Assembly (NCBI RefSeq): GCF_036014115.1
Contig: NZ_CP107913.1
Location: forward strand, 6,441,501 to 6,505,500
Reading direction: 5' to 3'
Origin: Streptomyces sp. NBC_00448
Lineage (GTDB): Bacteria > Actinomycetota > Actinomycetes > Streptomycetales > Streptomycetaceae
DNA: 64,000 bases
Within the stretch, counting starts at the first letter, position 1, and each line of letters begins with the position of its first letter. The translations under genes were made by a program, and so were the position numbers. The notes under the pieces were generated by a model. The model was given only the letters and a program-made list of their open reading frames with translations. It was not told the DNA's origin and made no database searches. Positions 25,982-34,284 of this stretch are shown here, in pieces.

Positions 25982-27954
25982 CCGGCACCGCACCCGACAC
26001 CTTCGTGCTTCCGGCACCTGACGAGGCCGGCTCGCCCCTGACCGGGTGGACGCGCGCGCACTGGGACGCCGTCGGCCGGCGCTGGCTCCAGCGGATCGAA
26101 CCCTTCGACAGCCCTGGCGGCGCCCTGCCGCGGCTGCCCGGACGCGTCACCGGCGACGGCGAGCGCCGCGAGGGCATGGAGACGGTCGGCCGGTCCTTCC
26201 TGCTGGCCGCCCCGCTCATCGCCGGCGCCCCGGGCGGCGAGGCCGAGGCGCTCACCGAGCGGTACGCCCGCGCGCTGCTGGCGGGAACCGACCCGGACGG
26301 CGCGGAGTCCTGGCCGCTCGGCGTCACCTGCCGGGCCCCGGTCACCGGTGTCACGAACTCGATCGTGGAGGCCGCGAACATCGCCTTCGGACTCCACATC
26401 AGCCGGGAGCGGCTCTGGGAACGCCTCACGCGGCCCGAGCAGCTCCGCATCGCCGACTGGCTGCGCCACCACGCCCGGCTGGAGGTCTGGCACAACAACT
26501 GGCAGCTGTTCCCGGCGATGGCCGAGGGGTTCCTGCGGTCGGTCGGCGCGGACACCTCCGCGTGCACCGGCGAGCGCAACGTCCGCCGCGTCGAGTCGTG
26601 GTACCTCGAACAGGGCTGGTACACCGACGGGCCCGAGCACGCGATCGACTACTACAACGCGTGGGCGATCCACCCGTACCTGTGGGCCTGGTACCGGATG
26701 ACCGGCCGGACCGCGACGCCGGACGGCGCGCGCCACCTCGAACGCCTGGGCGCCTTCGTGGAGTCGTGGGCGGACACCGTCGCCCCGGACGGCTCGATGC
26801 TGCACGTGGGTCGCTCGCTCACCTACCGGACCGCCGCGCTCGCGGCCCTGTGGTGCGCGGAGATCTCCGGGGTCAACCCGCTGACCCCGGGCGCGACGCG
26901 ACGGCTGGCGTCCGGGGTGCTCGCCCGGTTCGCCGGCGCCGGTGTCGGCATCGACCGGCCGCTGGACCTCGGGTGGTACCGCCCGTACGAACCGGTCGCG
27001 CAGACCTACAGCGGCTTCGGGTCGCCGTACCTGGCGGGCATCGGATTCCTCGGGCTGGCGATCGACCGCGACGCGCCGGTGTGGACCGCGGTCGAGGAAC
27101 CGCAGCCGACCGAGACCGCGTCTGGGACGAGGGTCATGCCGTCGCTCGGCTGGCTCCTGACGACGCAGCGGGACGGAATCGTCCGGCTGGCCAACCACGG
27201 CAGCGACCACTGCGAGATCCCTGTCGAGCCGACCCGGGCGGACCCGGACGACCCGCACTACGCGAAGCTCGGCTACTCCAGCCACACCGCGCCCGGCACC
27301 GCCGGGGGATGGGACGGGAACGTCGACGGGCACCTCGCGCTGCTCGACGCGGACGGTCGGGCCAGCCACCGCGGGGTGATCCGGGCGATGCGGGTCGACG
27401 GTCCCGTCGCCGGGTCGGTCCACCTGCCGCAGATCGGCGGCCGCCTGCTCCCCGGCTGCTCCGTCGTGAGCGTCAGCATCCTCGACGCGGACCTCGAACT
27501 GCGGGCCCATCTCGTCCGGACCCCGGGGCCGCGCCCGGTGCGCGAGGGCGGCTGGGCCGTCGCGGACGGGTCGCCGGTCGAGTCGTACCCGGCCGCGGGG
27601 GAGCGCACCGCCGTCGTCGTCCGTGCGGACGGCCTCGCCGCGACGGCCGCCGGGCTCTACGGCTGGAGCGCCGCTGGTACGCACGCCGAGCGCGACACGA
27701 ACGCGGTGGGGCCCTACTCCGCCGTTCCCGTGCTCACCGCCACGGCCGACGGTCCGGCCACCGTCCTCGTCGCCCTGCACGCCCTCGCGCGGTCCGGTCC
27801 CGTCGACGTCACGGACGCCGTCCACCTCGACGTCTCGGGCACCGTGGTCCACGTGCGGTGGGGGACCGGTGCGGAACACACCGTGGACCTCGCGACCTTC
27901 GTCCCGTGGGACGGCGTCGTGCCCGCCCGGGATGATCCCTCGGCTCCACGCTGA
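25978..27954 (+). CDS. DUF2264 domain protein
   Basis: 658 aa. The first ~400 residues match DUF2264 ((alpha/alpha) barrel): SPLTGWTRAHWDAVGRRWL, GRSFLLAAPLI, LEVWHNNWQLFPAMAEGFL, WYTDGPEHAIDYYNAWAIHPYLW. The C-terminal ~250 residues are beta-rich, like the supersandwich of polysaccharide lyases. DUF2264 genes recur in glycan-utilisation loci and the fold is shared with unsaturated glycuronyl hydrolases and lyases, so a role in breaking down sugar-acid oligosaccharides is likely but unproven. No signal peptide. Last gene of the rightward arm, followed by a strong terminator. Confidence 0.85.
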   Translation: MTGTAPDTFVLPAPDEAGSPLTGWTRAHWDAVGRRWLQRIEPFDSPGGALPRLPGRVTGDGERREGMETVGRSFLLAAPLIAGAPGGEAEALTERYARALLAGTDPDGAESWPLGVTCRAPVTGVTNSIVEAANIAFGLHISRERLWERLTRPEQLRIADWLRHHARLEVWHNNWQLFPAMAEGFLRSVGADTSACTGERNVRRVESWYLEQGWYTDGPEHAIDYYNAWAIHPYLWAWYRMTGRTATPDGARHLERLGAFVESWADTVAPDGSMLHVGRSLTYRTAALAALWCAEISGVNPLTPGATRRLASGVLARFAGAGVGIDRPLDLGWYRPYEPVAQTYSGFGSPYLAGIGFLGLAIDRDAPVWTAVEEPQPTETASGTRVMPSLGWLLTTQRDGIVRLANHGSDHCEIPVEPTRADPDDPHYAKLGYSSHTAPGTAGGWDGNVDGHLALLDADGRASHRGVIRAMRVDGPVAGSVHLPQIGGRLLPGCSVVSVSILDADLELRAHLVRTPGPRPVREGGWAVADGSPVESYPAAGERTAVVVRADGLAATAAGLYGWSAAGTHAERDTNAVGPYSAVPVLTATADGPATVLVALHALARSGPVDVTDAVHLDVSGTVVHVRWGTGAEHTVDLATFVPWDGVVPARDDPSAPR

Positions 27955-27982
27955 CCGCCCGCCCGCCGGCCGCGGGAACGCA

Positions 27983-28014
27983 GAAGCCGCGCCCCCCGGT
28001 GGGGGCGCGGCTTC
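27983..28014. terminator. 14-bp stem terminator ending the glycan locus
   Basis: GAAGCCGCGCCCCC and GGGGGCGCGGCTTC pair perfectly around a CGGT loop. It sits between the convergent DUF2264 (plus) and DUF3107 (minus) genes and can serve both. Confidence 0.85.
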
Positions 28015-28035
28015 AGGGCCTGCGGCGGGGCGCGG

Positions 28036-28266
28036 TCAGAGCGCGGCGCCGAAGCCGACGCGGCGGGTGGCGGGCTCGCCGATCTCCACGTAGGCAAGGC
28101 GGTCGGCGGGGATCAGGACCTTGCGTCCGTGCTCGTCCACCAGGCTCAGCAGCTTGCTGGTGCCGGACAGCGCCTCGGCGACGGCGGCTTCCACCTCAGC
28201 CGCCGACTGCGCGCTCTCGATGTTGATCTCGCGCGGCGCGTGCAGCACGCCGATCTTGACCTCCAC
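28036..28266 (-). CDS. DUF3107 protein (TB9.4-like), 76 aa
   Basis: The start is a GTG at 28264-28266, with GGAGG 10 nt upstream. The product VEVKIGVLHAPREINIESAQ...SLVDEHGRKVLIPADRLAYVEIGEP matches DUF3107, equivalent to M. tuberculosis TB9.4 (Rv3208A), and like it lies next to a TetR gene. It is small and beta-rich, possibly an ATP-binding or ribosome-associated protein in annotations, but the role is unproven. Confidence 0.9.
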   Translation of the reverse strand: MEVKIGVLHAPREINIESAQSAAEVEAAVAEALSGTSKLLSLVDEHGRKVLIPADRLAYVEIGEPATRRVGFGAAL

Positions 28267-28408
28267 GGCTTGGATACCTCCGATGGTCGGGCGGTGTGCG
28301 CGGTCGAATCGCGCCGTACGCAGCAAAGACTAGCCCCGCCCGACCGGCGGTACCGGCACGGCGGAAACGCCGTGAGCGAACAGGCCCGCGGCGGTGCGCG
28401 ACGAGCAC

Positions 28409-28442
28409 GTGCGGGGCCGGACCCGAAGGTCCGGCCCCGCAC
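28409..28442. terminator. 15-bp perfect-stem terminator
   Basis: Arms at 28409-28423 and 28428-28442 are exact complements (GTGCGGGGCCGGACC on the left) around a CGAA tetraloop. It lies just after the stop of the tetR gene, which reads leftward. Confidence 0.85.
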
Positions 28443-28457
28443 CTGGTGGAACGAGGT

Positions 28458-29132
28458 TCAGCGCGCGTCCTCGGAGCCCTGCTCGGGCCGGTGCTCGCCC
28501 TCGGCCCCGTGCAGCGGGAACCCGGCGATGCCGCGCCAGGCGAGCGAGGTCAGCAACTGGACCGCGGTGTCGCGGGGCACGTCGCTGCCGCTGGCCAGCC
28601 AGTAGCGGGCCACCACCTGGGAGACGCCGCCGAGGCCGACCGCGAGCAGCATGGACTGCTCGGTGGGCAGCCCGGTGTCCTCGGCGATGACCTCGCTGAT
28701 CGCCTCCGCGCACTGGAGCGCGACCTTGTCGACCCGCTCCCGCACCGCGGGTTCGTTGGTCAGGTCGGACTCGAAGACCAGCCGGAAGGCGCCGCCCTCG
28801 CCCTCGACGTAGGCGAAGTACGCGTCCATCGTCGCTTCGACGCGCTTCTTGTTGTCCGTGGTGGACGCCAGCGCCGTGCGCACCGAGTGGAGCAGCGACT
28901 CGCAGTGCTGGTCGAGCAGCGCGAGGTAGAGCTCGAGTTTGCCGGGGAAGTGCTGGTAGAGCACCGGTTTGCTGACCCCGGCCCGCTCGGCGATGTCGTC
29001 CATGGCCGCGGAGTGGTAACCCTGCGCGACGAACACCTCCTGGGCCGCGCCCAGCAGCTGCTCGCGCCGAGCCCTGCGGGGCAGGCGGGTGCCACGCGGC
29101 CGTGCCGCCTGAGTCTGCTCGATGGCTGTCAC
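28458..29132 (-). CDS. TetR/AcrR family transcriptional regulator (Rv3208-type)
   Basis: 224 aa. N-terminal HTH: RREQLLGAAQEVFVAQGYHSAAMDDIAERAGVSKPVLYQHFPGKLELYLALLD. The C-terminal ligand domain is helical (TMDAYFAYVEGEGGAFRLVFESDL; QVVARYWLASGSDVP). It is adjacent to the DUF3107 gene, as in mycobacteria (Rv3208/Rv3208A). Targets and ligand unknown. Confidence 0.92.
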   Translation of the reverse strand: MTAIEQTQAARPRGTRLPRRARREQLLGAAQEVFVAQGYHSAAMDDIAERAGVSKPVLYQHFPGKLELYLALLDQHCESLLHSVRTALASTTDNKKRVEATMDAYFAYVEGEGGAFRLVFESDLTNEPAVRERVDKVALQCAEAISEVIAEDTGLPTEQSMLLAVGLGGVSQVVARYWLASGSDVPRDTAVQLLTSLAWRGIAGFPLHGAEGEHRPEQGSEDAR

Positions 29133-29320
29133 GCCGCCTCCCAGTTCTGGTGAAGGTACGAATGAACACCGCGATGGCCATCGTACTTTTCAGTAACGAC
29201 CCTGTGCGCCGTGCGGACGGACATTCTCACTTCCTGGGACCTGCGGACGGAAGTCCCGACGGGTCCCTCCGGTCCCGCCCGCACCGCGGCGGTTCACCGG
29301 CGCGGGGCGTGGGGGCACCG

Positions 29321-29680
29321 TCAGCGGTAGTCGTCCTCGTCGTGGGCGACCGTACGGTGCTGCTCTGCGACGTCCGCCGGGTCGGCCTCGGTGGCCTGGT
29401 CGGCGGGGCGGGCGGTGATCCGGTCGTCGCGCTGCTGGAGCAGTTCGGCGCGCTGCTCCGCGGTGTCCGCCTCGGGTTCCTCCAAGCCGAGGCCGGCCGC
29501 CTCCTGCGCGGCCTCGGCGGCTTCCGCGGCCTCCGCCTCGTCCATCTCGCCGATCCCGTCCCGCTCGTCCCACTCGTCCGTGCCGTCGGACTCGTCCGGT
29601 GCGGCGAGCCTGCCGCGGGCGGCCGGCCCCCCGGCGCCGCCCTTAGGGCTGCCACTGGTGCTGCCGGTCTGGTCGGACAT
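29321..29680 (-). CDS. acidic low-complexity protein, 119 aa
   Basis: The start ATG (29678-29680) has a near-perfect AAGGAGG 4 nt upstream. The product is rich in Asp, Glu and Ala (DESDGTDEWDERDGIGEMDE, AEAAEAAEAAQEAAG) and probably disordered with a helical middle. No signal or membrane segment. Function not recognisable; the strong ribosome site and conservation of such acidic proteins in the group support expression. Confidence 0.6.
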   Translation of the reverse strand: MSDQTGSTSGSPKGGAGGPAARGRLAAPDESDGTDEWDERDGIGEMDEAEAAEAAEAAQEAAGLGLEEPEADTAEQRAELLQQRDDRITARPADQATEADPADVAEQHRTVAHDEDDYR

Positions 29681-29847
29681 TGCCCCTCCTTGTGCCGGAA
29701 CGCGCGATACCGCCACGTTCGAGCCTAGGAGCAGGCGCGCGCCCGTGCAGTGCGGGATGGCGGCTTTCCGCCGCTCGCCTGTCGTTTCCGGCCGCATGTG
29801 GCCGCGAACACTCGGCCGTTGACGTGATCGTCTCGTAATATTGCCGC

Positions 29848-30891
29848 ATGCCCTCGACCGATCTTCCCCGCGCGGCCGTAGCACCGGCGTCCGTACCACC
29901 GGAGGGGCCGCATCTGGCGGCAGGCGAGACGGTGCGGACCGTGGGGCTGCCCGGGCTCAGCCTGGTGGTGCGGTCACGTACCGACGGCGGACCGGAACCC
30001 GCGCTGTGCGTGCACGGCCTCGGCGGCTCCTCGCAGAACTGGTCCGCGCTGATGGCCCGGCTCTCCGACGTGGTCAGCGCGGAGGCCCCGGACCTGCCGG
30101 GATTCGGCCATTCCCCGCCGCCGGACGACGGCAACTACTCGATCCCCGGGCACGCCAGGGCCGTGATCCGGCTGCTGGAAGCGGACGGGCGCGGGCCGGT
30201 CCACCTGTTCGGCAACTCCATGGGCGGCGCGGTCGCCGTCAAGGTCGCCGCGGCCCGCCCGGACCTGGTGCGCACCCTCACCCTGATCTCGCCCGCGCTC
30301 CCCGAGGTCCCGCCGCAGCTCACCGCCTGGCCCACCACGCTCACCGCGGTCCCCGGCGTGCTCCGGCTCTTCACCCGGCTGACCCGGGACTGGAGCCCGG
30401 AGCGCCGCACCGCCGGCCTGCTGGCGCTCTGCTACGGCGACCCGGGCGTGGTCGACGCGCAGGCCCGCGAGGACGCCGCGGCCGAGTACGAACGGCGGTT
30501 GAACCTGCCGTACTTCCGGGACTCGATGGTCCGCTCCATCCGCGGGCTCGCCGACGCCTACACCCTCGGCGGGCAGCACGCGCCGTGGCGCCAGGCCGAG
30601 CGGGTGCTCGCGCCGACCTTGCTGGTCTACGGCGGGCGCGACAAGCTGGTGTCGATGAGATCCGCGCGTCACGCGGCCCGCGCCTTCCGCGACCGGCGGC
30701 TGCTGCTCATCCCCGGCAGCGGGCACGTGGCGATGATGGAGTACCCGGCGCTGGTCGACCGGGCCTTCCGTGACCTGCTGTCCGACGTGGCCGCGCGACG
30801 GCGCGACGCCGGCGGCCCGCGGCAGCCCGGCGGCCTGGCGGGTGCGGGCATGGGCAGGGGTCCGAGTACCGACGCGGCGACCAGGAGCTGA
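29848..30891 (+). CDS. alpha/beta hydrolase
   Basis: 347 aa. Motifs: LCVHGLGGSSQNWSAL (oxyanion), nucleophile elbow HLFGNSMGGAV, acid in LLVYGGRDKLV, His in IPGSGHVAMMEYPALV. The Ala/Gly-rich tail (~40 aa) is probably disordered. A -10-like TAATAT at 29836-29841 lies 6 nt before the ATG, so the transcript may be leaderless. It is followed 8 nt later by the DUF3152 gene, suggesting co-expression. Substrate unknown. Confidence 0.88.
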   Translation: MPSTDLPRAAVAPASVPPEGPHLAAGETVRTVGLPGLSLVVRSRTDGGPEPALCVHGLGGSSQNWSALMARLSDVVSAEAPDLPGFGHSPPPDDGNYSIPGHARAVIRLLEADGRGPVHLFGNSMGGAVAVKVAAARPDLVRTLTLISPALPEVPPQLTAWPTTLTAVPGVLRLFTRLTRDWSPERRTAGLLALCYGDPGVVDAQAREDAAAEYERRLNLPYFRDSMVRSIRGLADAYTLGGQHAPWRQAERVLAPTLLVYGGRDKLVSMRSARHAARAFRDRRLLLIPGSGHVAMMEYPALVDRAFRDLLSDVAARRRDAGGPRQPGGLAGAGMGRGPSTDAATRS

Positions 30892-30899
30892 TCGAGGGC

Positions 30900-32384
30900 G
30901 TGGGGAAGCACAGCGCGACAGACGGTCAGGACGACCGGGACAGCCAGGACCGCTGGGAACAGGACGGCTGGGAGCAGGACCGTTGGGAGCAGCGGATACC
31001 CGACTCCGGTGGTTTCGTCAGCGGCGGCCCGATCCCCCCTGCCACCCCCGGCACCGGACGCCGCCGCCGCGGCCCCGCCGACGACAGCGACTACTTCGCG
31101 CCGCTGAGCCCGTACGGCATGGACGGCTCGGACGGTCCGGACGAACCGTGGAGCCCGCGCGACCCGGCCGAACCGCCGCTGCCGTACGACCCGGACGACT
31201 CGTCCGGCTCCCGCCCCGGCGACCCCGATCGGCCTGACCGGCCCGAGCATCCCGAGCACAACGCCTGGGGCACCCCCGGTGCCTGGTCGGCCGCCCGGTC
31301 CGGCCGCCGCGACCTGCCGTTCGACCCGGTCGAGGAGTGGGCCGAGGACTGGGCGCCGTACGACACCGCGTCCGCGCTCAGCTCGCCCGCCGTACACGGC
31401 TCCCTTCCCCGGCACGGCCAGGTGGGGCGGGTGATGCCGCGGCCCCGGCAGGAGTTCGTGGACGCCTTCGACCAGCCGTCGCCGCGCCTCGTGTCGCACC
31501 CGACGCCCGGCTCCGCCGCCTCGGGTGACGAGGGCGGCAGCGGCACGGACGACTCCGCGGCGCCCGCCGCGTCCGGCGCCGCCGGACGCGGCAGGACCCG
31601 CGCGCTCACCGCCGTCGCCGCCGCCACCGCGCTGGCCGCGATCGCGGTGCTGGCCGGCACCCAACTGCACCGCGGCCACCGCACCGAGGAGGACGCCACG
31701 CCCAGCGGCGACTCCGGCCCCTCGGCGGAGGAGACCTCCGCCGCGCCGTCCACCCCGTCCGCGGCGCCCGTGACCGCGAGCCCGGCGTCGTACGACGAGC
31801 AGATGGCCAGGCAGTATCCGCTCGACCCGCACCTCAGCCTCTCCGGCGCCTTCACCACCGTGCCCGGCCACCAGGCCGCCCCCGGCAAGGGCAAGGTGAT
31901 GCGCTTCCGGGTCGACGTCGAGAAGGGGCTCGACCTCGACCCCCGGCTCTTCTCCGACGCCGTCTTCACCACCCTGAACGACGCGCGCAGTTGGGGTCAC
32001 GGCGGCACGATGACGTTCGAACGGGTCTCCTCCGGCCCCGCCGACATCGTCGTCACCCTCGCCAGCCCCGGCACCACCGCCAAGTGGTGCGCCAAGTCCG
32101 GCCTCGACACCACGGTCGACAACGTTTCCTGCGACGCCGCGTCCACCCCGCGCACCATGATCAACGCGTACCGCTGGGCCCAGGGCGCCGCGACGTACGG
32201 CCCGGACCGCATGCACGCCTACCGGCAGATGCTGGTCAACCACGAGGTCGGCCACCGCCTCGGCCACAACCACGTCGGCTGCCCCCGCGAGGGCGCCCCC
32301 GCCCCGGTGATGATGCAGCAGACCAAGTTCCTGTCCCTCGACGGCGGCCCGACCTGCACCCCCAACCCCTGGCCGTTCCCGTAG
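30900..32384 (+). CDS. DUF3152 metzincin-like membrane-anchored protein
   Basis: 494 aa from a GTG. A long acidic, Pro/Asp-rich cytoplasmic region comes first. A single membrane helix follows near residue 240 (ALTAVAAATALAAIAVLAG), then a Ser/Ala/Pro linker. The C-terminal ~190 residues are DUF3152, with VNHEVGHRLGHNH fitting HExxHxxGxxH zinc ligands and a downstream Met in APVMMQQT like a Met-turn. Two Cys pairs may form disulfides outside the cell. Equivalent to M. tuberculosis Rv3207c. Predicted type II extracellular metalloprotease; activity is inference. Confidence 0.88.
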   Translation: MGKHSATDGQDDRDSQDRWEQDGWEQDRWEQRIPDSGGFVSGGPIPPATPGTGRRRRGPADDSDYFAPLSPYGMDGSDGPDEPWSPRDPAEPPLPYDPDDSSGSRPGDPDRPDRPEHPEHNAWGTPGAWSAARSGRRDLPFDPVEEWAEDWAPYDTASALSSPAVHGSLPRHGQVGRVMPRPRQEFVDAFDQPSPRLVSHPTPGSAASGDEGGSGTDDSAAPAASGAAGRGRTRALTAVAAATALAAIAVLAGTQLHRGHRTEEDATPSGDSGPSAEETSAAPSTPSAAPVTASPASYDEQMARQYPLDPHLSLSGAFTTVPGHQAAPGKGKVMRFRVDVEKGLDLDPRLFSDAVFTTLNDARSWGHGGTMTFERVSSGPADIVVTLASPGTTAKWCAKSGLDTTVDNVSCDAASTPRTMINAYRWAQGAATYGPDRMHAYRQMLVNHEVGHRLGHNHVGCPREGAPAPVMMQQTKFLSLDGGPTCTPNPWPFP

Positions 32385-32623
32385 CCGTTCCCCTGGCCGC
32401 GGCCCCGGCCGGCGCCGCGCAAGCCGGGTAAACGGCGGCCGCGCGCGGAAGTTACGCCCCTTCACCCCTTTTGGTGGCAGCGCGGACAACCGTCCACCGA
32501 AGCACCGTTGTCCCGGCATAGCGTGCTTCGCGCCGGACGGGCACAGCCACCGCGTCATCGAACCGCGCAGCACCCCGACCCGGCAGCGACCGTACATCCG
32601 GCACGCCGAGAGGGGGCGCACTC

Positions 32624-34276
32624 GTGCGCATCGCACTACTCACCGAGGGTGGTTACCCGTATGCGCGAGGTGAAGGAGGTGCGTGGTGCGACCGCCTGGT
32701 GCGCGGTCTCGCGCACCACGAATTCGATGTGTACGCGCTCAGCAGATCGCCGCGGACCGAGGCCGGGGGCCGGGTGGACCCGCCCCCGCCGGTCAAGCGG
32801 GTCAGGGCCGAGCGGCTGTGGGGCGAGCCGCCGGCCCCGGTGCGGGGCGGTGGCCGGGCCGAACGGAAGGCCAGGCGGGCCGCGTTCCGCTGGCACTTCG
32901 GGGACCTGGCCGCCGCGCTCGCGGGTGCCGCGGACAGTGCCGGCCGGGGCCGCCCGGCGCGCGGCCGTGACCGCGCCGACCGGTTCGCCGCGGGGCTGTA
33001 CGGCCTCGCCGAACTGGCCGCCGAGCACGGCGGACTGCCCGAGCTGATACGGAGCGAGGACGCCCTCACCGCCCTGGAGGCGGCCTGCCACGCACCCGGC
33101 GTACGCCCCCTGCTCGGGGACATCGGCGTCACCGAACTCCTCGCGGTGGCCGCGCTGCTGGAGCACCAGCTGCGGCCGCTGTCGCTGCCCTGGTACGGCC
33201 CCGGCGAGCTGGGCTCCGCCGACGTGTGCCACGCCGTCTCCGGTGGCCCCGCCACACTGCCCGGGCTGCTGGCCAAACGCTTCTGCGGTACGCCGCTGAT
33301 CGTCACCGAGTACACCGTGCGGGTGCGGGAGGCGCTGCTGGCCCACCGCGCGGCCGGGCTGACCCCCGCGGTACGGGTCCTGCTCGGGGACTACCACCGG
33401 CTGCTGGCCGGCGAGTCCTACCGGCAGGCCGCGCTCGTCACCCCCGGCTCGACCCATGTGCGCCGCTGGCAGGAGCGGTGCGGCGCGCCCACCGACCGTA
33501 TCCGCACCGTCCACCCGGGCATCGACGCAGGGCGCTTCGCCCGGGCGGGAGAGGAGTCCGAGGAGGAGGCGCGGCGGCCCGCCGTGCGGGCCGAGCCCAC
33601 GGTCGTCTGGGTGGGGCGGGCCGACCCCGCGAAGGACCTGATCGCGCTGCTGCACGCCTTCCACGCGATACGCGCGGAGGAGCCGCAGGCCCGGCTGCGG
33701 GTCTTCCACGCCCCCGTCACCGACGAGCGCTGCGCCGGGTACCTCGGGCACTGCCGGAGCCTGGCCGCGCAGCTCTTCCCCGACGAGGCGGCCCACCCGC
33801 ACGCCGTCGGCGAGAGCCCGGTCGTCTTCGAGGAGATCGGGTCTCCTGGCGCGCCCGAACCCGCGGACGCCTACGCGGCGGGCGACGTGGTGCTGCTCAG
33901 CAGCAGTGCGGAGGGTTTCCCGCTCAACCTGGTCGAGGCGATGTTCTGCGGTCGCCCGACGGTCTCCACGGATGTCGGCGCCGTGCGCGAGGTGATCGGC
34001 GGCACCGGGCTGATCGTGCCCCCGCGGAACCCGCGCGCGCTCGCCGATGCGGCGCTCGAACTCCTCCGCGGACCTGAGCGGGCCACCCGCCTCGGCGCCG
34101 CCGCACGCGAGCGCGCGCTCGCGCTCTTCACGGTGACCACCTGCGTGCACGCCTTCCGCGACGCCTACCTCTCCGTCGTCGCCCGCCACCCCGTCCCCCG
34201 CGAGCCCCTCCACGACGCCACAGGCGCCCCCCGACCCTTCGTCGCCCCCGCGGAAGCCCTCACCCCGTGCCGCTAG
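32624..34276 (+). CDS. GT4 glycosyltransferase with DUF3492 (PelF-like)
   Basis: 550 aa from a GTG with AGAGGGGG upstream. The N-terminal DUF3492 half begins RIALLTEGGYPYARGEGGAWCDRLVRGL. The C-terminal GT4 half has VWVGRADPAKDLIALLHAF and the E-x7-E motif EGFPLNLVE, with donor-binding GRPTVSTDVGAVREVI. DUF3492/GT4 enzymes are PelF-type cytoplasmic transferases that polymerise amino-sugar exopolysaccharide. It is the first gene of a five-gene unit running to 37771, with a downstream gap of 8 nt. Confidence 0.9.
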   Translation: MRIALLTEGGYPYARGEGGAWCDRLVRGLAHHEFDVYALSRSPRTEAGGRVDPPPPVKRVRAERLWGEPPAPVRGGGRAERKARRAAFRWHFGDLAAALAGAADSAGRGRPARGRDRADRFAAGLYGLAELAAEHGGLPELIRSEDALTALEAACHAPGVRPLLGDIGVTELLAVAALLEHQLRPLSLPWYGPGELGSADVCHAVSGGPATLPGLLAKRFCGTPLIVTEYTVRVREALLAHRAAGLTPAVRVLLGDYHRLLAGESYRQAALVTPGSTHVRRWQERCGAPTDRIRTVHPGIDAGRFARAGEESEEEARRPAVRAEPTVVWVGRADPAKDLIALLHAFHAIRAEEPQARLRVFHAPVTDERCAGYLGHCRSLAAQLFPDEAAHPHAVGESPVVFEEIGSPGAPEPADAYAAGDVVLLSSSAEGFPLNLVEAMFCGRPTVSTDVGAVREVIGGTGLIVPPRNPRALADAALELLRGPERATRLGAAARERALALFTVTTCVHAFRDAYLSVVARHPVPREPLHDATGAPRPFVAPAEALTPCR

Positions 34277-34284
34277 GAGCCCCC

